Shown: positions 12,001 through 23,619 of the stretch, one piece after another
Numbering within the stretch: position 1 is the stretch's first letter
Layout: the number at the start of each line of letters is the position of its first letter
Assembly (NCBI GenBank): GCA_028551475.1
Contig: CM052355.1
Coordinates: 6,138,001 to 6,202,000, forward strand
Source: Casuarina equisetifolia
Lineage: Eukaryota; Streptophyta; Magnoliopsida; Fagales; Casuarinaceae
DNA length: 64,000 nt
Direction of reading: 5' to 3'
The notes under the pieces: generated by a model
Seen by the model: the letters and a program-made list of their open reading frames with translations, nothing else
Told to the model about the DNA's origin: nothing
The model's database searches: none
Translations under genes and position numbers: made by a program

Positions 12001-12451
12001 ATACCAGTAAGGAGACAGAGGCAAACGTGCTGACAACGGGGAAGGAACCAAAGAAAGAGTCGGCAATTATGGCTCCGACGACAGGAAAGAGACTGCTGCA
12101 TGCGAGGACCACGTTGTATATTTTTGTGGCAGCTATGCTTTTCACGTTGAACTCTGTCATTAGGAATACTATTAGATTCGACGCCCACCCCCCGGCTGCT
12201 ATAGAAAGACCCATCACTCCTCCTGCTCAAAACAGTGAACACGACTATTTAGACCATCCAAGAGGGAGGAGAAGGAGCTCAAGTTACATCACCAGGAGAG
12301 AGGGAGAGAGAGAGTGAGAGAGACCTATAATGAAGGGGAAAGTAATCCACACTCCTTGCTTAGGTTCCTTAGATGCCTTTGGACCTTCTTCTTCGGGTGT
12401 AGTCTGGGCAGAGAGCTTCCCTTCAAATTCCTGCATTTCCGAGGGTTCCAT
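9097..12451 (-). CDS. NRT1/PTR family (NPF2-type, nitrate-excretion-like) transporter
   Basis: Coding exons, in transcript order: 12451-12325, 12222-12005, 10950-10412 and 9934-9097, with phases that join cleanly to 573 aa, a normal NPF length. The start MEPSEMQEFEGK is followed by a Glu/Lys-rich cytosolic tail and WITFPFII, entering the first membrane segment. The family signature GGTRFTVAAMGAEQF lies in exon 3, and LTMDRHLGPHFKIPASS and the C-terminal helices in exon 4. NPF proteins are 12-helix, mostly proton-coupled carriers of nitrate, peptides, hormones or glucosinolates. The ExxER proton-coupling motif usual in helix 1 is absent here, as in NPF2 members of the nitrate-excretion (NAXT) group, so passive nitrate efflux at the plasma membrane is a reasonable inference. 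The substrate cannot be read from sequence. All splice borders are GT-AG and no lesion was seen. Confidence 0.88.
10212..10320 (-). mobile_element. tRNA-like SINE relic in NPF intron 3
   Basis: Read on the minus strand, this begins with a tRNA-like A-box region (TTAACTCAGTTAGGAG), a weak B-box-like segment follows, and the unit ends in an A-rich tail (the T-rich run near 10200-10240 on the plus strand). This is the layout of a tRNA-derived short interspersed element. It is too diverged to be a working tRNA. Confidence 0.4.
11281..11432 (-). mobile_element. tRNA-like SINE relic in NPF intron 2
   Basis: On the minus strand, ACGTTAGCTCAGTTGG (A-box-like) is followed about 40 bases later by AGATTTGACAC, a degraded B box. 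The unit ends near a run of TTTTTA repeats. The spacing fits a tRNA-derived SINE head. The insertion lies inside intron 2 and does not touch a splice site. Confidence 0.4.
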
Positions 12452-13482
12452 CGTCTCTCTCTCTCTCTCTCTCTCTGAGCTAACTAGATTTGAGCTAAGA
12501 AGCTACACAGAAGACTTAGAAAGCGTCGGTGTAATTGTTTACGGTTTTTCCCAACACTCGAGAGAAAAAAGAGATGTAAGACTGAGGGGAGGAGAGTAAG
12601 AACGCATGCATGAAGACTCTTATCTGTCGGTCCAGAACTTATTTATGAAAGCACATCCAAGGCTAATAAGAATTTAAGGAAGTCCATCACTCAGAGAAGC
12701 GGGGATGTCGTCCAGGATTCTGTCTCTCCGTCTCTCTCTCTTTCAGACACTCAAATCTACACACACACTCAAATCCACATCGTTAATGGTTGCGTAAGTT
12801 TCGGATGATAACTTCGTACACGAAACAGAACATCCTTTCCCCAGTCACCAAATCATACCCGAAAAAAGTAGGGAACAGAAAAGACCACTATGTCAAAGGG
12901 AAGGGCCCGACAGTAACATTAAAATGTTCAAAATCAGAGCCCTTGAAGCTGTATGCCCAACGATGTGATTCCCATGTTCAACGAATAATTTCCTTAAATT
13001 TTCACCCATTGCACCTTCCTTGTCTGCCCTACGCGACAGGGTGTGGGGTCGACTCCTTATCAGGACAAGATAATTGCCCGTATTAGGTAACGCCAGAACC
13101 GAGAGTGGGGAGGGGGGGTCAGCACACACTCCATGGATCTGTCTATCGTCGGTCAGCTACCGGGTGTTGTAGTTGATTTGACAGTGTCGATTATGGAGGG
13201 AGATCAGTCCACTTCTGATTTTGCGTGGAAAACATGGGCCACATTTTAAAACAGAACCACTGGGATGTGGTGGTAGGGCTGTTGAACCTTCTACATCGTT
13301 TGTTTCTGCAGCGCGTGGAGTTTTAAGTTCATTCCACTTTCTGTGGCTTGTTTTTGGAGTTCAAAATTCAATGACAGCTAAAAAGTAGCTTCCGTAATCC
13401 ATTAGCCAGGACATGCCAATTCATTTCACAGTTCCGGCATATACCTTGTCTTATGAACTTCTGAAGCAAGACATTAGGCCGC
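12452..13482. other. NPF 5' flank and intergenic
   Basis: A (CT)n run at about 12453-12477 lies directly upstream of the NPF start codon and probably falls in its 5' UTR. The rest carries no supported gene. From about 13195 rightward the sequence resembles 8140-8420, so it belongs to the duplicated flank downstream of the DUF155 gene. Confidence 0.55.
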
Positions 13483-13978
13483 CAAAGACATCATCTGGTT
13501 ATAGCAAGTGCTTAATTTAGCTTCTTTCCAAAGTAAATTAGCTAGGATTTGTTTGACAGAATAGTAATGTTATTATGATCTCTAAAGACCCTAGAGTTAT
13601 GATGAGTAAACATTAGCGTAAGCCTTAGAAATGCCTATAAACTAATGGCATGATAGTTCTGAACTCATCGATTGCGTACAAAACAAGGCATGGGCAGACC
13701 CACTCTGGTATTGCGCGTCTAAAGCCTGCAGGAGAAAGCGAGGTCACGAAAAAAACGACGAAAAGAAGGTGGTGTGCCAGAGCCACTGGAAATAGGTACA
13801 GAACCCTACTGACAAATTAATAAATGCTCCACATGCCGACGAATGCTGAGCCCAGCTTAACCTCTCCAAATCGTTCACTTCACTTGCCACCCAAACTAAA
13901 AATAGCCAGCCAAGGAGACAAACTCAGTTCTGTGCTGAAAACAAACTTAGTCCAGGCCAAGATGTTGCCGAAACTCGG

Positions 13979-14122
13979 CATCTGAGAGTGATTTAAGGAT
14001 TCTCACACCACAAGCATGGCAACTACTAAAGGGAAAGAGGTCAGATAGTACATCTGAGAGTGATTTACGGATTCTCACACCACAAGCATGGCAACTACTA
14101 AAGGCAAAGAGGTCAGGTAGTA
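13979..14122. repeat. 72-bp direct tandem duplication
   Basis: Two adjacent copies (13979-14050 and 14051-14122) begin with CATCTGAGAGTGATTTA and differ at only a few bases. The duplicate at 1-2157 has a single copy at about 505-575. It lies downstream of the DUF155 stop codon, in or near the 3' UTR. Confidence 0.85.
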
Positions 14123-14398
14123 CATGCAAGCTCAAAAGAGGCATCTTCACAAGGAAGAATTAATTGAAGTGCAATTCCCTTAAATCCCAATATAAACTAT
14201 TTACGTATGATTCAATATAATATGACTACTACTTATTGAAACGGTTTATTTACATAATACAAAATGGACTGGTATTGAAACGCTACAAAGTAATAAAAAA
14301 GTTTTTGGGAAAAAAAAAAAAACTTGATTGTACAACAACTCGAACATCCAGTCAGAACAGTACATTGTTTCTGGTCTATGCATAACCGGAAATGAGTG

Positions 14399-17300
14399 CT
14401 AAATCGTAATTGGTGACCTGTGGACAATGTCATACACAGATAAAAGTATTTCCGCACCTATAAGCGCAATGATGAGCCATTCCAGAAAATCTGATTTCCT
14501 ATTTTGAAGGATTTCCTGAAGAAAGCGGATGTTGTGCTGCAAACAAAACACGAGGGGATTACACGTTATGGGATATTAGTTAAATAACCAGATTCATTTT
14601 GCGTTATTTCAAATAACCATGGATAAGTGAAAATTTACACCTCCACAAACTTCAACTTAAAATCAAGACTTGCAAATCTCTGAGTCAATTCAAATTCGTC
14701 TCTAAGATACTCCCATATCTGAGCATATTTTGCATCCTTCCAGGCAATGTCTGACCTGTTAGTATCAAGCACTTTTCACGTTTGCGCATGCATCCGCAAA
14801 TAAGCGTAAAACAAGAAAGAGAGAGAGAGAGAGAGAAGCAATATAAAAGGTATATATGAAGCATGAGGTCAAGAAGCTATGATGGATCATCCTCGCTGGA
14901 TGCCAAGTATCAGTTCCAACAAAGGGATCCACCATGCTGAACACAGTTCTTGAAATTATCATCATATTCAGGCCTATACAGTAGATCCAATTATTAACAA
15001 CACCCAGAGGGATGTCAAGAGAGAGAGAGACAGAGACAGAGAGAGAAGCAATATAAAAGGTATATATAAAACATGAGGTCAAGAAGCTATGATGGATCAT
15101 CCTCGCTGGATGCCAAGTATCAGTTCCAACAAAGAGATCCACCATGCTGAACACAGTTCTTGAAATTATCATCATATTCAGGCCTATACAGTAGATCCAA
15201 TTATTAACAACACCCAGAGGGATGTCAAGCAGTAAAAAGATTGTTTCCCCAGCTCAAAAATCAGAGCACTAAGCAAAATGACCCGAAAAAGAAGAGAATC
15301 ATGACATACAAAAATAGACCTAATGTCCCTATAGCACGGGTAGAAAAACAATAATGATCTGGCATGAATTCCCATAAAAAAATCATGATAAAAAAAAAAA
15401 CCAATAAAAGAATATACAGGATATCAAAAATCTCCTGAGGGTTGACGCTTTCTTGCTACAAGTAAAAACAACTGGGAAGAAGTGTTTTTATCTTCAATTT
15501 CACCAAAATTTTCTTGCCACATTGGTTTCCTAATTTCTTGAGAACCCAAATAAGCTCATCTCCAGCGGCTAAATTCCTAATTTCTCTTTTAGGAAAAAGC
15601 ATTGAGAAGGTCTTGCACCTTTTTCATCATCAAAAAGGGATTTCTTTGCACTTTTTCTTTTTAATTTTTTTTTTATTATGCATAGTGCTAAACTATTACC
15701 TCTCAAAAAGCCCAAGCTTAAGAATCACGTCAGCAAGATTTGAATTTGCCTTTCCCACCAACTGGAAAAGTTTTTTCCTTTGCATTTTAAATTTTCCAGT
15801 CGTTTCCATCTCACGATTTATATCAGTAAACTCTGCGACCATTCCATCAACCTAAGAGAAGAGAGAGTAGCGAGCATCAAGTATCACGACTAATTTCACA
15901 ATGTAAAGACTTCTATACTGATAAAGAACATACCTGGCGAACATAATAATCAAGAGCAATACTTTGGCCAAGAACACTACCAATGGTACGGATGCCATCA
16001 ATATTCAGGTACTGCAACATTATGTAATCTAATCCACCTTCCATCCATGTGTTCAAAGCAGGATTCTCCCTCACCTCATACTCTAAAGCCTCAAATCAAA
16101 TTCAAATTAGATAAAGTAAAAGCGCCAAATATAAAAGATCTTGAGAATCTCAGTTAAATGAAAAAAAAAATAAAGAAAGATACTGCTCTAAAAAGAAACA
16201 TAGATAATTCAAGCTCTGTAAAAAATTAAATGAAAAAGATTCTGCTTCGCCTCAAACAAATACTTTAAGGCAAGTTGATGCTGTTCTCTCTATGTCAGTT
16301 CCAGTACCAGTACATCATGGAAAAGATTAAAAAAAAAAAGAAAAGGTACTTGTTATCTAAATTTATGGATAGAACTCATGCTATATCCAAGGGACATTAT
16401 TGACATCCTTCCAATAAGAATGAGCAAAGAAGAAGACAAAATGAGAGTTTAAAAGAAAACCTTTGACATGCCATGACAAATAGGAAAATGACCTCTAAAT
16501 ATCTTGGAAAAGCCTGACATCCTACCATTTAATTCTCTTTTCTAGCAAAAACCTTAGTTATCCCAGAACGGATTTTCCAAGCAAACCACAGGTGCACATT
16601 TCTATAAATTGATAGGAACAAATGCAACATTATGCAATTGTAGAGGACATATTTTTCTTTTGGTGGCACTATGCTCAAAATCATAAGCTTCGGACTTGAC
16701 CATTACTACTTCTGCTTCCCAATAGAAAAACAAAATGCGAAGTCTTAGTGCAGGATGTTTTGCCAAAAGGGTCTTATTATACAAAAAAATTAAAGATACT
16801 TGTGAGAGATAACCCAGGGCCTAAACATTAAACCAAAAGTATTGTGGAAATAAGCTCTTACCGTCCTTTCTCATTTCAGGAAGCAATCCCGATGCATGTT
16901 TCTCTACAATTTTCAAATACCCATCAACATTGTGATCACGGACATTAAACAAGACAATGGAACCATACTGAAAAACTACCATGTAACAGCAGTTACTTCC
17001 ACTTAAGGAATTATCCAAACCCTGAAATAAAGAACTGTCCTCAGCAACACAATCAACTTCCTATTAATATATAAGCAAATACAACAATTATGCTTAAGAT
17101 ACAGAGGCATATTCATGGCATACAAAACAGCAAACTTACATTGATCTCGGAAACATTGCCGAACTTAAGAACGACATAATTAGTCATACGCGATGTTGGC
17201 GGAATGAAATTGGGTTTGTTCTGTTCTACTAAGCCTCTCAAGTCCACACTACACCGGAAGAAAAGAATAGACAGAAAATTTAGATACAAATAAATACCCA

Positions 17301-18066
17301 ATAAAAACCATTTCTTGGGGGAAATGCGAGGTTTTGCTATCTCTAGCTCAGGCAAATGTGGTTCTATTTTTTGGAAAATCATTTGTAAAGCTGCAAAAGG
17401 CTACCAAAAGCAAACCAAGTTTGCCAAAAAAAAGAGTATGTTTTCCATGTGGGTCTACTTGGATCAAAGATACAAAGGTAAAAGAAGTTGAAATGACTTC
17501 TGAGTTATGGTACATTCTATATGTGTGTGTGTCTTGAAGAAAGAACTTTAAAACCGTCTTCGGCGCTGTCGTCATTTTACCAAACACATGCACCGCATTC
17601 TGGTTTTGCCAAATAAATAATTACATAGCACTCAAACATTCCCGAGTTTAGACTACTTATTCAAACATTGTAAAGAGAAAAATTAAATAGAAGCAAACCT
17701 GGTAGAGAAGAAATAGGCCCTGACAGGAATGGAAGGCTTACTATCCGCCTCCACGCTCCCATTATCGCCATCCCCGACCTCGGAGCACGACACCGGCTCG
17801 TTCCACTCCATCTTCGGCGCCGCGGAGGCGGAGGAAACGCATCGCACGATAATCAAGTCGAAATTCGAAGCAGAACCACGGGCTCCGAGGCCTTTGGGGT
17901 TCAAGGAAACACAGCTAGTAATGATGGTGCGCAGGAAAGAATGGGGGGCCGAGGGAGTGTGAACTTTTGAGCATAGAACTGTACGGACGGACCCGATTGA
18001 GAATGAAGGATGTGTCGAGGGGAAAAGCCGCAGGGTTCTGAGGTGAGCGTCGATGGTCCGCCACAT
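14399..18066 (-). CDS. DUF155 mitochondrial protein, RETARDED ROOT GROWTH / RRG-like
   Basis: Seven coding exons, in transcript order: 18066-17699, 17248-17140, 17021-16862, 16082-15934, 15851-15700, 14755-14641 and 14536-14399. Phases join without a break to 396 aa; all borders are GT-AG. ATG 18066 (MWRTIDAHLRTLRLFPST) opens an Arg/Ser-rich, acid-poor leader typical of a mitochondrial presequence. The DUF155 (RMND1/Sif2-type) core follows from about residue 115: VRAYFFSTSVDL, NFIPPTSRMTNYVVLKFG, then FQYGSIVLFNVRDHNVDGYL and IGSVLGQSIALDYYV. A hydrophobic helix near the C-terminus (WLIIALIGAEILLSVYDIV) would anchor it in a membrane. Plant relatives RRG and RRL are mitochondrial and affect root meristem activity and ABA response; I cannot say which of the two this is. 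Truncated copies lie at 1-2157 and 8140-8975. Confidence 0.9.
14820..15229. repeat. about 200-bp tandem duplication in DUF155 intron 5
   Basis: Units of about 200 bases (14820-15019 and 15020-15229) repeat the stretch from a GA run through AGCAATATAAAAGG to the shared end CACCCAGAGGGATGTCAAG. The duplicated copy at 1-2157 has only one unit (about 1270-1470). It lies within intron 5, away from splice sites. Confidence 0.85.
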
Positions 18067-19989
18067 CTTTTCGGGTTCGAGAATGCGTCTCGGTTGGACC
18101 CTCCGTGTGAAGGGTTCATAAACCGGTCTTTGTTCCCCGGCACAACCCTTTTCGCCTCTTATGGCATCAAAATACTTCCTTATCAACAGTTAAGGATTCA
18201 TTTAAAATTATCTTACTCTTATTATTAGGTTGAATCAAATATGGAATTGGGAACGAGGTATGCTCTGCCGGGGCCAAATTTATTAAAACGTTGAGGTTAT
18301 TGCAGTAGTTTATTATGTTTTGAATAGAAATAACTCAGTTTCCTTTCAAGGGATTAGATCCTGAGATGCTGGGTATTCGTTTTTTCTTACATATTCAAAG
18401 CTAAAAAGCTCCAACTTTGTAATTCAACAATGCTCCTAAATACTGACAATTGCTTTATTTATTTTTTTTGTCTTATTCCTTTCATTAAAGTATTTACTTG
18501 TATTGGGCAACTAACGAAAGATTAAAAATCAAATTCCACAAGTGGTGGGCATGCAAAATTAATGATAGTAAGATTTACTCTGCAAATATTCATCTTTTGT
18601 CTATTTCTGCTATCTTTTGAATGATCTTAAAATCATATTTATTTATTTATTTATTAACTCACACTTGGATGTCGAACTAAATCCTTTTAGAGTTCTCACA
18701 TTATATACCCTCTTCATCTTCTTTCTTCGTATATTTGGTCCATGCAAAATTTGGGAAAGAGTTAATTCCGAGTTAAAAGCAAACCCATGTTGGAGTCGAA
18801 TCCAAACGAGGTGTAACTTGGGCCTTGGCCTGCCGTTACAAGGAAGGTCCAGGGTTTCAATCAACACCCCACCCCAAGTCAGTCCTGTTTTGCACGCAGA
18901 TGCTGACGAGAGATGGCGTGGCCCTTAATCACGTTTTTTGGTGCTCTTAATGCTTGGTCCAGAATACAATTTGTTTGCTGGCTTACTCCCAAATGGTGTT
19001 TCTATTTTGGTGTCGCTTTCTTTCCTTTACAGGGCGAAGATTGGGTCCACAAAATAATTGTTGTCGTACTCTTTTCCTCTTACTCAGATTTGCGTGTCGG
19101 AATTACTAGGTTCGACCCAGTTATCTGTTAATTTCAAATGGGGTCTCAAAGAATTCCCACGATATTCTGCAACTTGGGTCTGAAAAAAGATGATGATTAT
19201 TCCTGCTTCTTATGTTCTGTAGACGATCGAACACTAAGAAATATCCAGAACAGTATTGGGTTGCCTTGAAGGAATTGAAACTAAAGCAAAGCATTGCCAG
19301 AAAAACAAATAAAAAGAGGTAATGAATTGTTGGACTCAGGTTCACTGGCTCTGAATGCTGATTTAAATGATGCCTTAACAAGCTGCATCTAAGCCCCACA
19401 AAGCCCTGGACTAATGTATCTAACAGCTTACCAACCACAGAACAAACTGGATTTGAATTGTTAAGCGCTTGGTTTGAGCCCCAGTTGGAACAACCATGAC
19501 TGCTTCGCCCGCCGGCAAGGGTGACTCTATTTGAAGTGAGTAATTAGAATAGACATGAGGCCTTTGACAGACAAGTACCCACAATGCCGTCGCTACGATT
19601 AGGTGCTTGACAGAATCTTATGTCGGAGGGTCTCCTGGAAGAGATCGTTGCCAGTGATACCACAACTTTCTGTAACCACGACAAAAGAAGGGTACCAAGG
19701 ACGAGCCACTTTAGTCGCGTGGTCGGAACTGAGCACTAGAAGACTCGACTAGATTGTATACTGAAGATAAATATATCAATATTTTAACTACAAAATATCT
19801 TGTTTTGCAGTGAGATATTTAGAAAGAGTGTTTGCAACTTGGTTAGATTGACATTGACCTATATAAATCAAGTTGCACTTTGGACACAGGATTACAAACC
19901 AAAGGCTTAATTTGGGTTGAAAATCGTAACTAAGCCCATGCTGATTTGCTGTGGAGTAATTGCTGCCAGATAAGGAACACCATTATCAT
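18067..19989. other. intergenic, no supported gene
   Basis: The first part is the likely 5' UTR and promoter of the DUF155 gene; the minus-strand frame remains open upstream of its ATG but has no earlier ATG. An ATTT microsatellite lies near 18640-18656. The remaining short frames show no recognisable domains. Confidence 0.5.
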
Positions 19990-22900
19990 GTCCTTCCGTT
20001 AATAAAGACATAATTTAGGTTAGTAGGTGATTTACTTACTTTAGACATTTTCTATTGTGTATCCGTAATATTTCGTTTATTATTTTGCTCCTTGCGTATG
20101 AGATAACCATACGGGTAGCTTAGGCTTAGGCTTAGGCTTAGGCTTAGTCTTAGGCTTAGTCTTGTACATATAGGAGCAACATTATAAATTTTATTTTTTA
20201 CAAATAAATAATAATAATAAAATTGGATTCACTCGGCTATTGGCTTCATTCCCTTTCTCTCTTTTAGTACGTCTTGAGAAATAGGCATTCCCTTGACCAT
20301 TAAAGAGAGTTTGAAATGTAAATTCAAATTTTTGTATTGGTCTTCACCAAATTGTGAATGAGTAACATAACTTTTTCCCCAAACTTACGCCAATTCCCTT
20401 CTTTGAAATTTCCAACCACCGACCCAAAGAACTACAGCTCTACCCTCGATAACCTAGAATACCCCTCTAAACCCAATCACTACCGAGATGGTTGAACCTG
20501 CCTCCTCTCAATCTGATTCTGCCACTAGGGTTTAGGGTTTATGATTTAGGATCTTAATCTGCCTTTTCTCAACCCGAAATGTCTTAATGAAAGATTTGTA
20601 CTCAAGTTTGTAACACCCACAACACAAGCACGAAAGAAGTGTATAATTTAGCTCAATAGATGCAACTGTATTACAGTAGTGAAAGGTTTTGAATATCAAC
20701 TCAATATTCAAACAATCTAAATCCAAAGTTTAAGAGAAAGTATAGAAGAATCAAACTAAAGATCTTATATATGATCTTTTTGATCAAATCAATTTTTGCG
20801 ATGCACTCTAGAGAGTATTTTTTATGTATAAGTTTTTACACTTTCAAGTTCGTTTTCTGCGAGAGAGAACGACAATCAGCTACTTTTCTTTTAAATCAAA
20901 CAGCTTGTTACTTGATTCTTCCCGCTGGTGTGTCAGAAGGGCCGATTCATCAATGGTCATCAGGATTTTGAGTTCCAATCAACCATTGAAACGCAGCTCG
21001 GCGTGAGAGAACTCTTTAACACTAGGTCATGCGTGAAATGGGAGAAAGCCTTTTGTTCAAACCCACATGTCCTTGCTCACGATCATCTGATTTAGCCCAG
21101 GCCGAAAATCAGCTCATGCCTATAACCATATGAAATGGTTACAGGCATGTAGAAATCATCCAATGCACTTATAGCCCAACTATACCAATGAGGAAATAAA
21201 AAGTATTTCCCAAATTTTAACACATAGATTAATATTATATCTAAAAATAAAATATTTATTGAAAATGATTTGTATTATTTTTCTTTTTGGCACGTTTTTT
21301 AACATGAAAAAATCATTTTAAAACTTTTTTTTTTCTTGTCACCATCAAAATAGCCAAAGGAATACTTGTATTCCTTACACTTGTTGTGTCACCCGACCTC
21401 CTCACTGGACTTCGGAGTATTTGTTCCTACTTTACCCTTTGTTTCATCCATCTATCTATATTCCATCTCCTAGCATATTTCTCTTACAGACTCTCATTGG
21501 GTTAATACCATAGATAAAGAGCTAGCTTTAGAAGCCCAAATATGAGATGTGGTTCTCTTACTTCATGCTCGACTCTTATTGGTTGTAAGTAAGTGTATAA
21601 AATAGAGTATAGAGTTAATGACACTATTAAGAGACATAAGACTCAATTGGTAGCTAAGGGATATAGTTAGAGGGAATATATTAATTATTATAATACCTTC
21701 TCTCCTATAGCCAATTATATAACTATTCACTTATTTTCATTGCTTTTGTTTAATTAACCTCTTTTTCAAATAGATGTGCAAAATACTTTTTTTTTTTTTA
21801 TAAAAATCCTTTTAATGGGGTTTATATGAAACTTTCTCTTCAATTTCAGAAACAAGAAGAGAATTATTCTGTTGATTATGAAAATCATTATAAAGGTTAC
21901 AACAAGTATCTCATTAGTGGAACATAAAGTTTAGAGAATAGCTTAAAATGCATAGCTTTCATCAATCCCATTATGATTATTTACTCTTCACCAAAAAATG
22001 GAATAGTTATTTATTAATTTGCTTATTTATGTTGATAATATCTTAATCATAGGAGATAATCAAGTTAGATTATGTTTATTCAACCTTTTTCAAATTTAAA
22101 TAGCCAATTTTTCTTTGACATTGAGATTGCTTGGTCCTTAGAGGAAATTTGCCTAAGTTAACATAAATACATATTGGAGCTAATTTTAGAGGTTGGGCTA
22201 GTAGGATTTAAGCCAACCACGTTCCTTATAAAGCAAAAAAAAAAAAAAAATTGACAAATATCATGTATGTCACTAGTTTAAAAGAAAAATAATATAATCT
22301 TCGTCTTGAAGACATTTCAACTTATTAGAGACTAGTTGATAGGCTGATTTATATATACTTACCAAGCATTTTATTACTTTTTTAGTACAATTTTTTAGTT
22401 AATTCATACATGGAATTAGCTATGAAAGTAATTGTGTATCTTAAGAGTTGCTTAGGACTTGGTTTTATGTTTTCATATTTAATAGGTCCAAACTAAGGGC
22501 CTATTGTAATTTTGACTACAGCGCATGCCCTTAAATGAAAACGTTTGCCACATGTTAGGAACTCCGACATGTCTTGAAAAACCAAGTAATAACTCATCAT
22601 CTCACTTTCATTTATAGAATTAAAATCTTATGTAATGCAAGTTATTACAAGCAAGATACTGTAGATCACAAGATCATTCAAAGATTTAGGAATTAACATT
22701 AGACAACCCACTTTATTGTTCTATGATAATGAGGCAACAATGAGTGTATGAAACACATTGAGATCATCACCATGTTAAAGGATTTACATCAAGGATTATT
22801 GAGAAACATTATTTCTCAACCACTAAACAATTATGGCCTTGTTGATAAAAGTACTTTGCAATAGACAACATTAAGACAGTTTTTCTAAGTTTGGCAAATC

Positions 22901-23175
22901 TCCTATTTAAGGGTGAGTGTTAAGTGTCAATTATAATATGGAATTTGAGTTAGTAGGTGGTTTACTTCTATTACTTTATCCGTAGTGTTTCTTTTATTAT
23001 TTTGCTCCTTGTATAGAATCTTACTATATGTGCAACTTAAGCTTAGGCATTGGCCTATATATATAAAGGCAATGTTGTATGGTTTCTTTATAACAACAGA
23101 ATTAATAGAATTAGACTTGCTCAGCTCATTGACTTTTCTTTCTGCTCCTTTTACTACGTCTGGTGACATCTTTGT
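19990..23175 (+). mobile_element. degraded Ty1/copia LTR retrotransposon
   Basis: Two related flanking blocks look like old LTRs: about 19990-20285 and 22918-23175. They share TTAGTAGGTG.TTTACTT, TTTATTATTTTGCTCCTTG and the run near TAGTACGTCT / ACTACGTCT. The inside still shows relics of a copia polymerase with many stops and shifts: a LVAKGYS-like block near 21650, an IDVQNTF-like block near 21775, and an RNase-H-like tail near 22600-22850. The right-hand LTR starts TGTTAAGTG after a GGTGAG stretch that resembles a polypurine tract. LTR divergence is large, so the insertion is old. No intact gene remains. Confidence 0.7.
20116..20152 (+). repeat. TTAGGC hexamer microsatellite
   Basis: Five near-perfect copies of the hexamer TTAGGC (or the variant TTAGTC) inside the left LTR of the old copia element. 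The right LTR has a single AGCTTAGGC at the matching place, so this is a local expansion within the LTR. Confidence 0.85.
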
Positions 23176-23619
23176 ATGGGAAAGGTTGAAGTTGACCCAT
23201 TCACCAACATCCATTCTTGACTAGAAGATTTCAGCCGCAAGTTTAGACCCGGTAAGGACTTATTTGTTCATTTGCTAATTAGGTAATTATATCATAGATA
23301 CATGATAGACAAGAACACTACTTTTGTGCTCCATTTATACATTGGTCCCCATCAAGAGGTAAGCTCATATGTTCTGCTGGTTACAGAATTCTTCACAAGC
23401 TTAAGGACGGCTTAGATCTGCTCTAATCCGTATCATCCAAAGGACGAAAAGCAGGGGTAACAAACCTATTAATAGAGGCCTTTACAGAGTGAATGCGAAC
23501 AGGATAAAATGGTTCAAAAGGTATGCTTATATGTCTAAAGAATACAGACCAACATGGCGAACTTGTCTTGCATACCTACCCCTCTTTAACACGTAAAGAG
23601 AAATGGTTGGGCATCGGCT
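23176..23619. other. 3' flank of the AP2 gene
   Basis: Downstream of the euAP2 stop codon on the minus strand; likely contains its 3' UTR. No other feature seen. Confidence 0.5.

Noticed and set aside
20116-20152. TTAGGC array as interstitial telomeric DNA
   Set aside because: Plant telomeres are normally TTTAGGG; the array is short and lies inside an LTR whose partner has the single unit, so it is a microsatellite.
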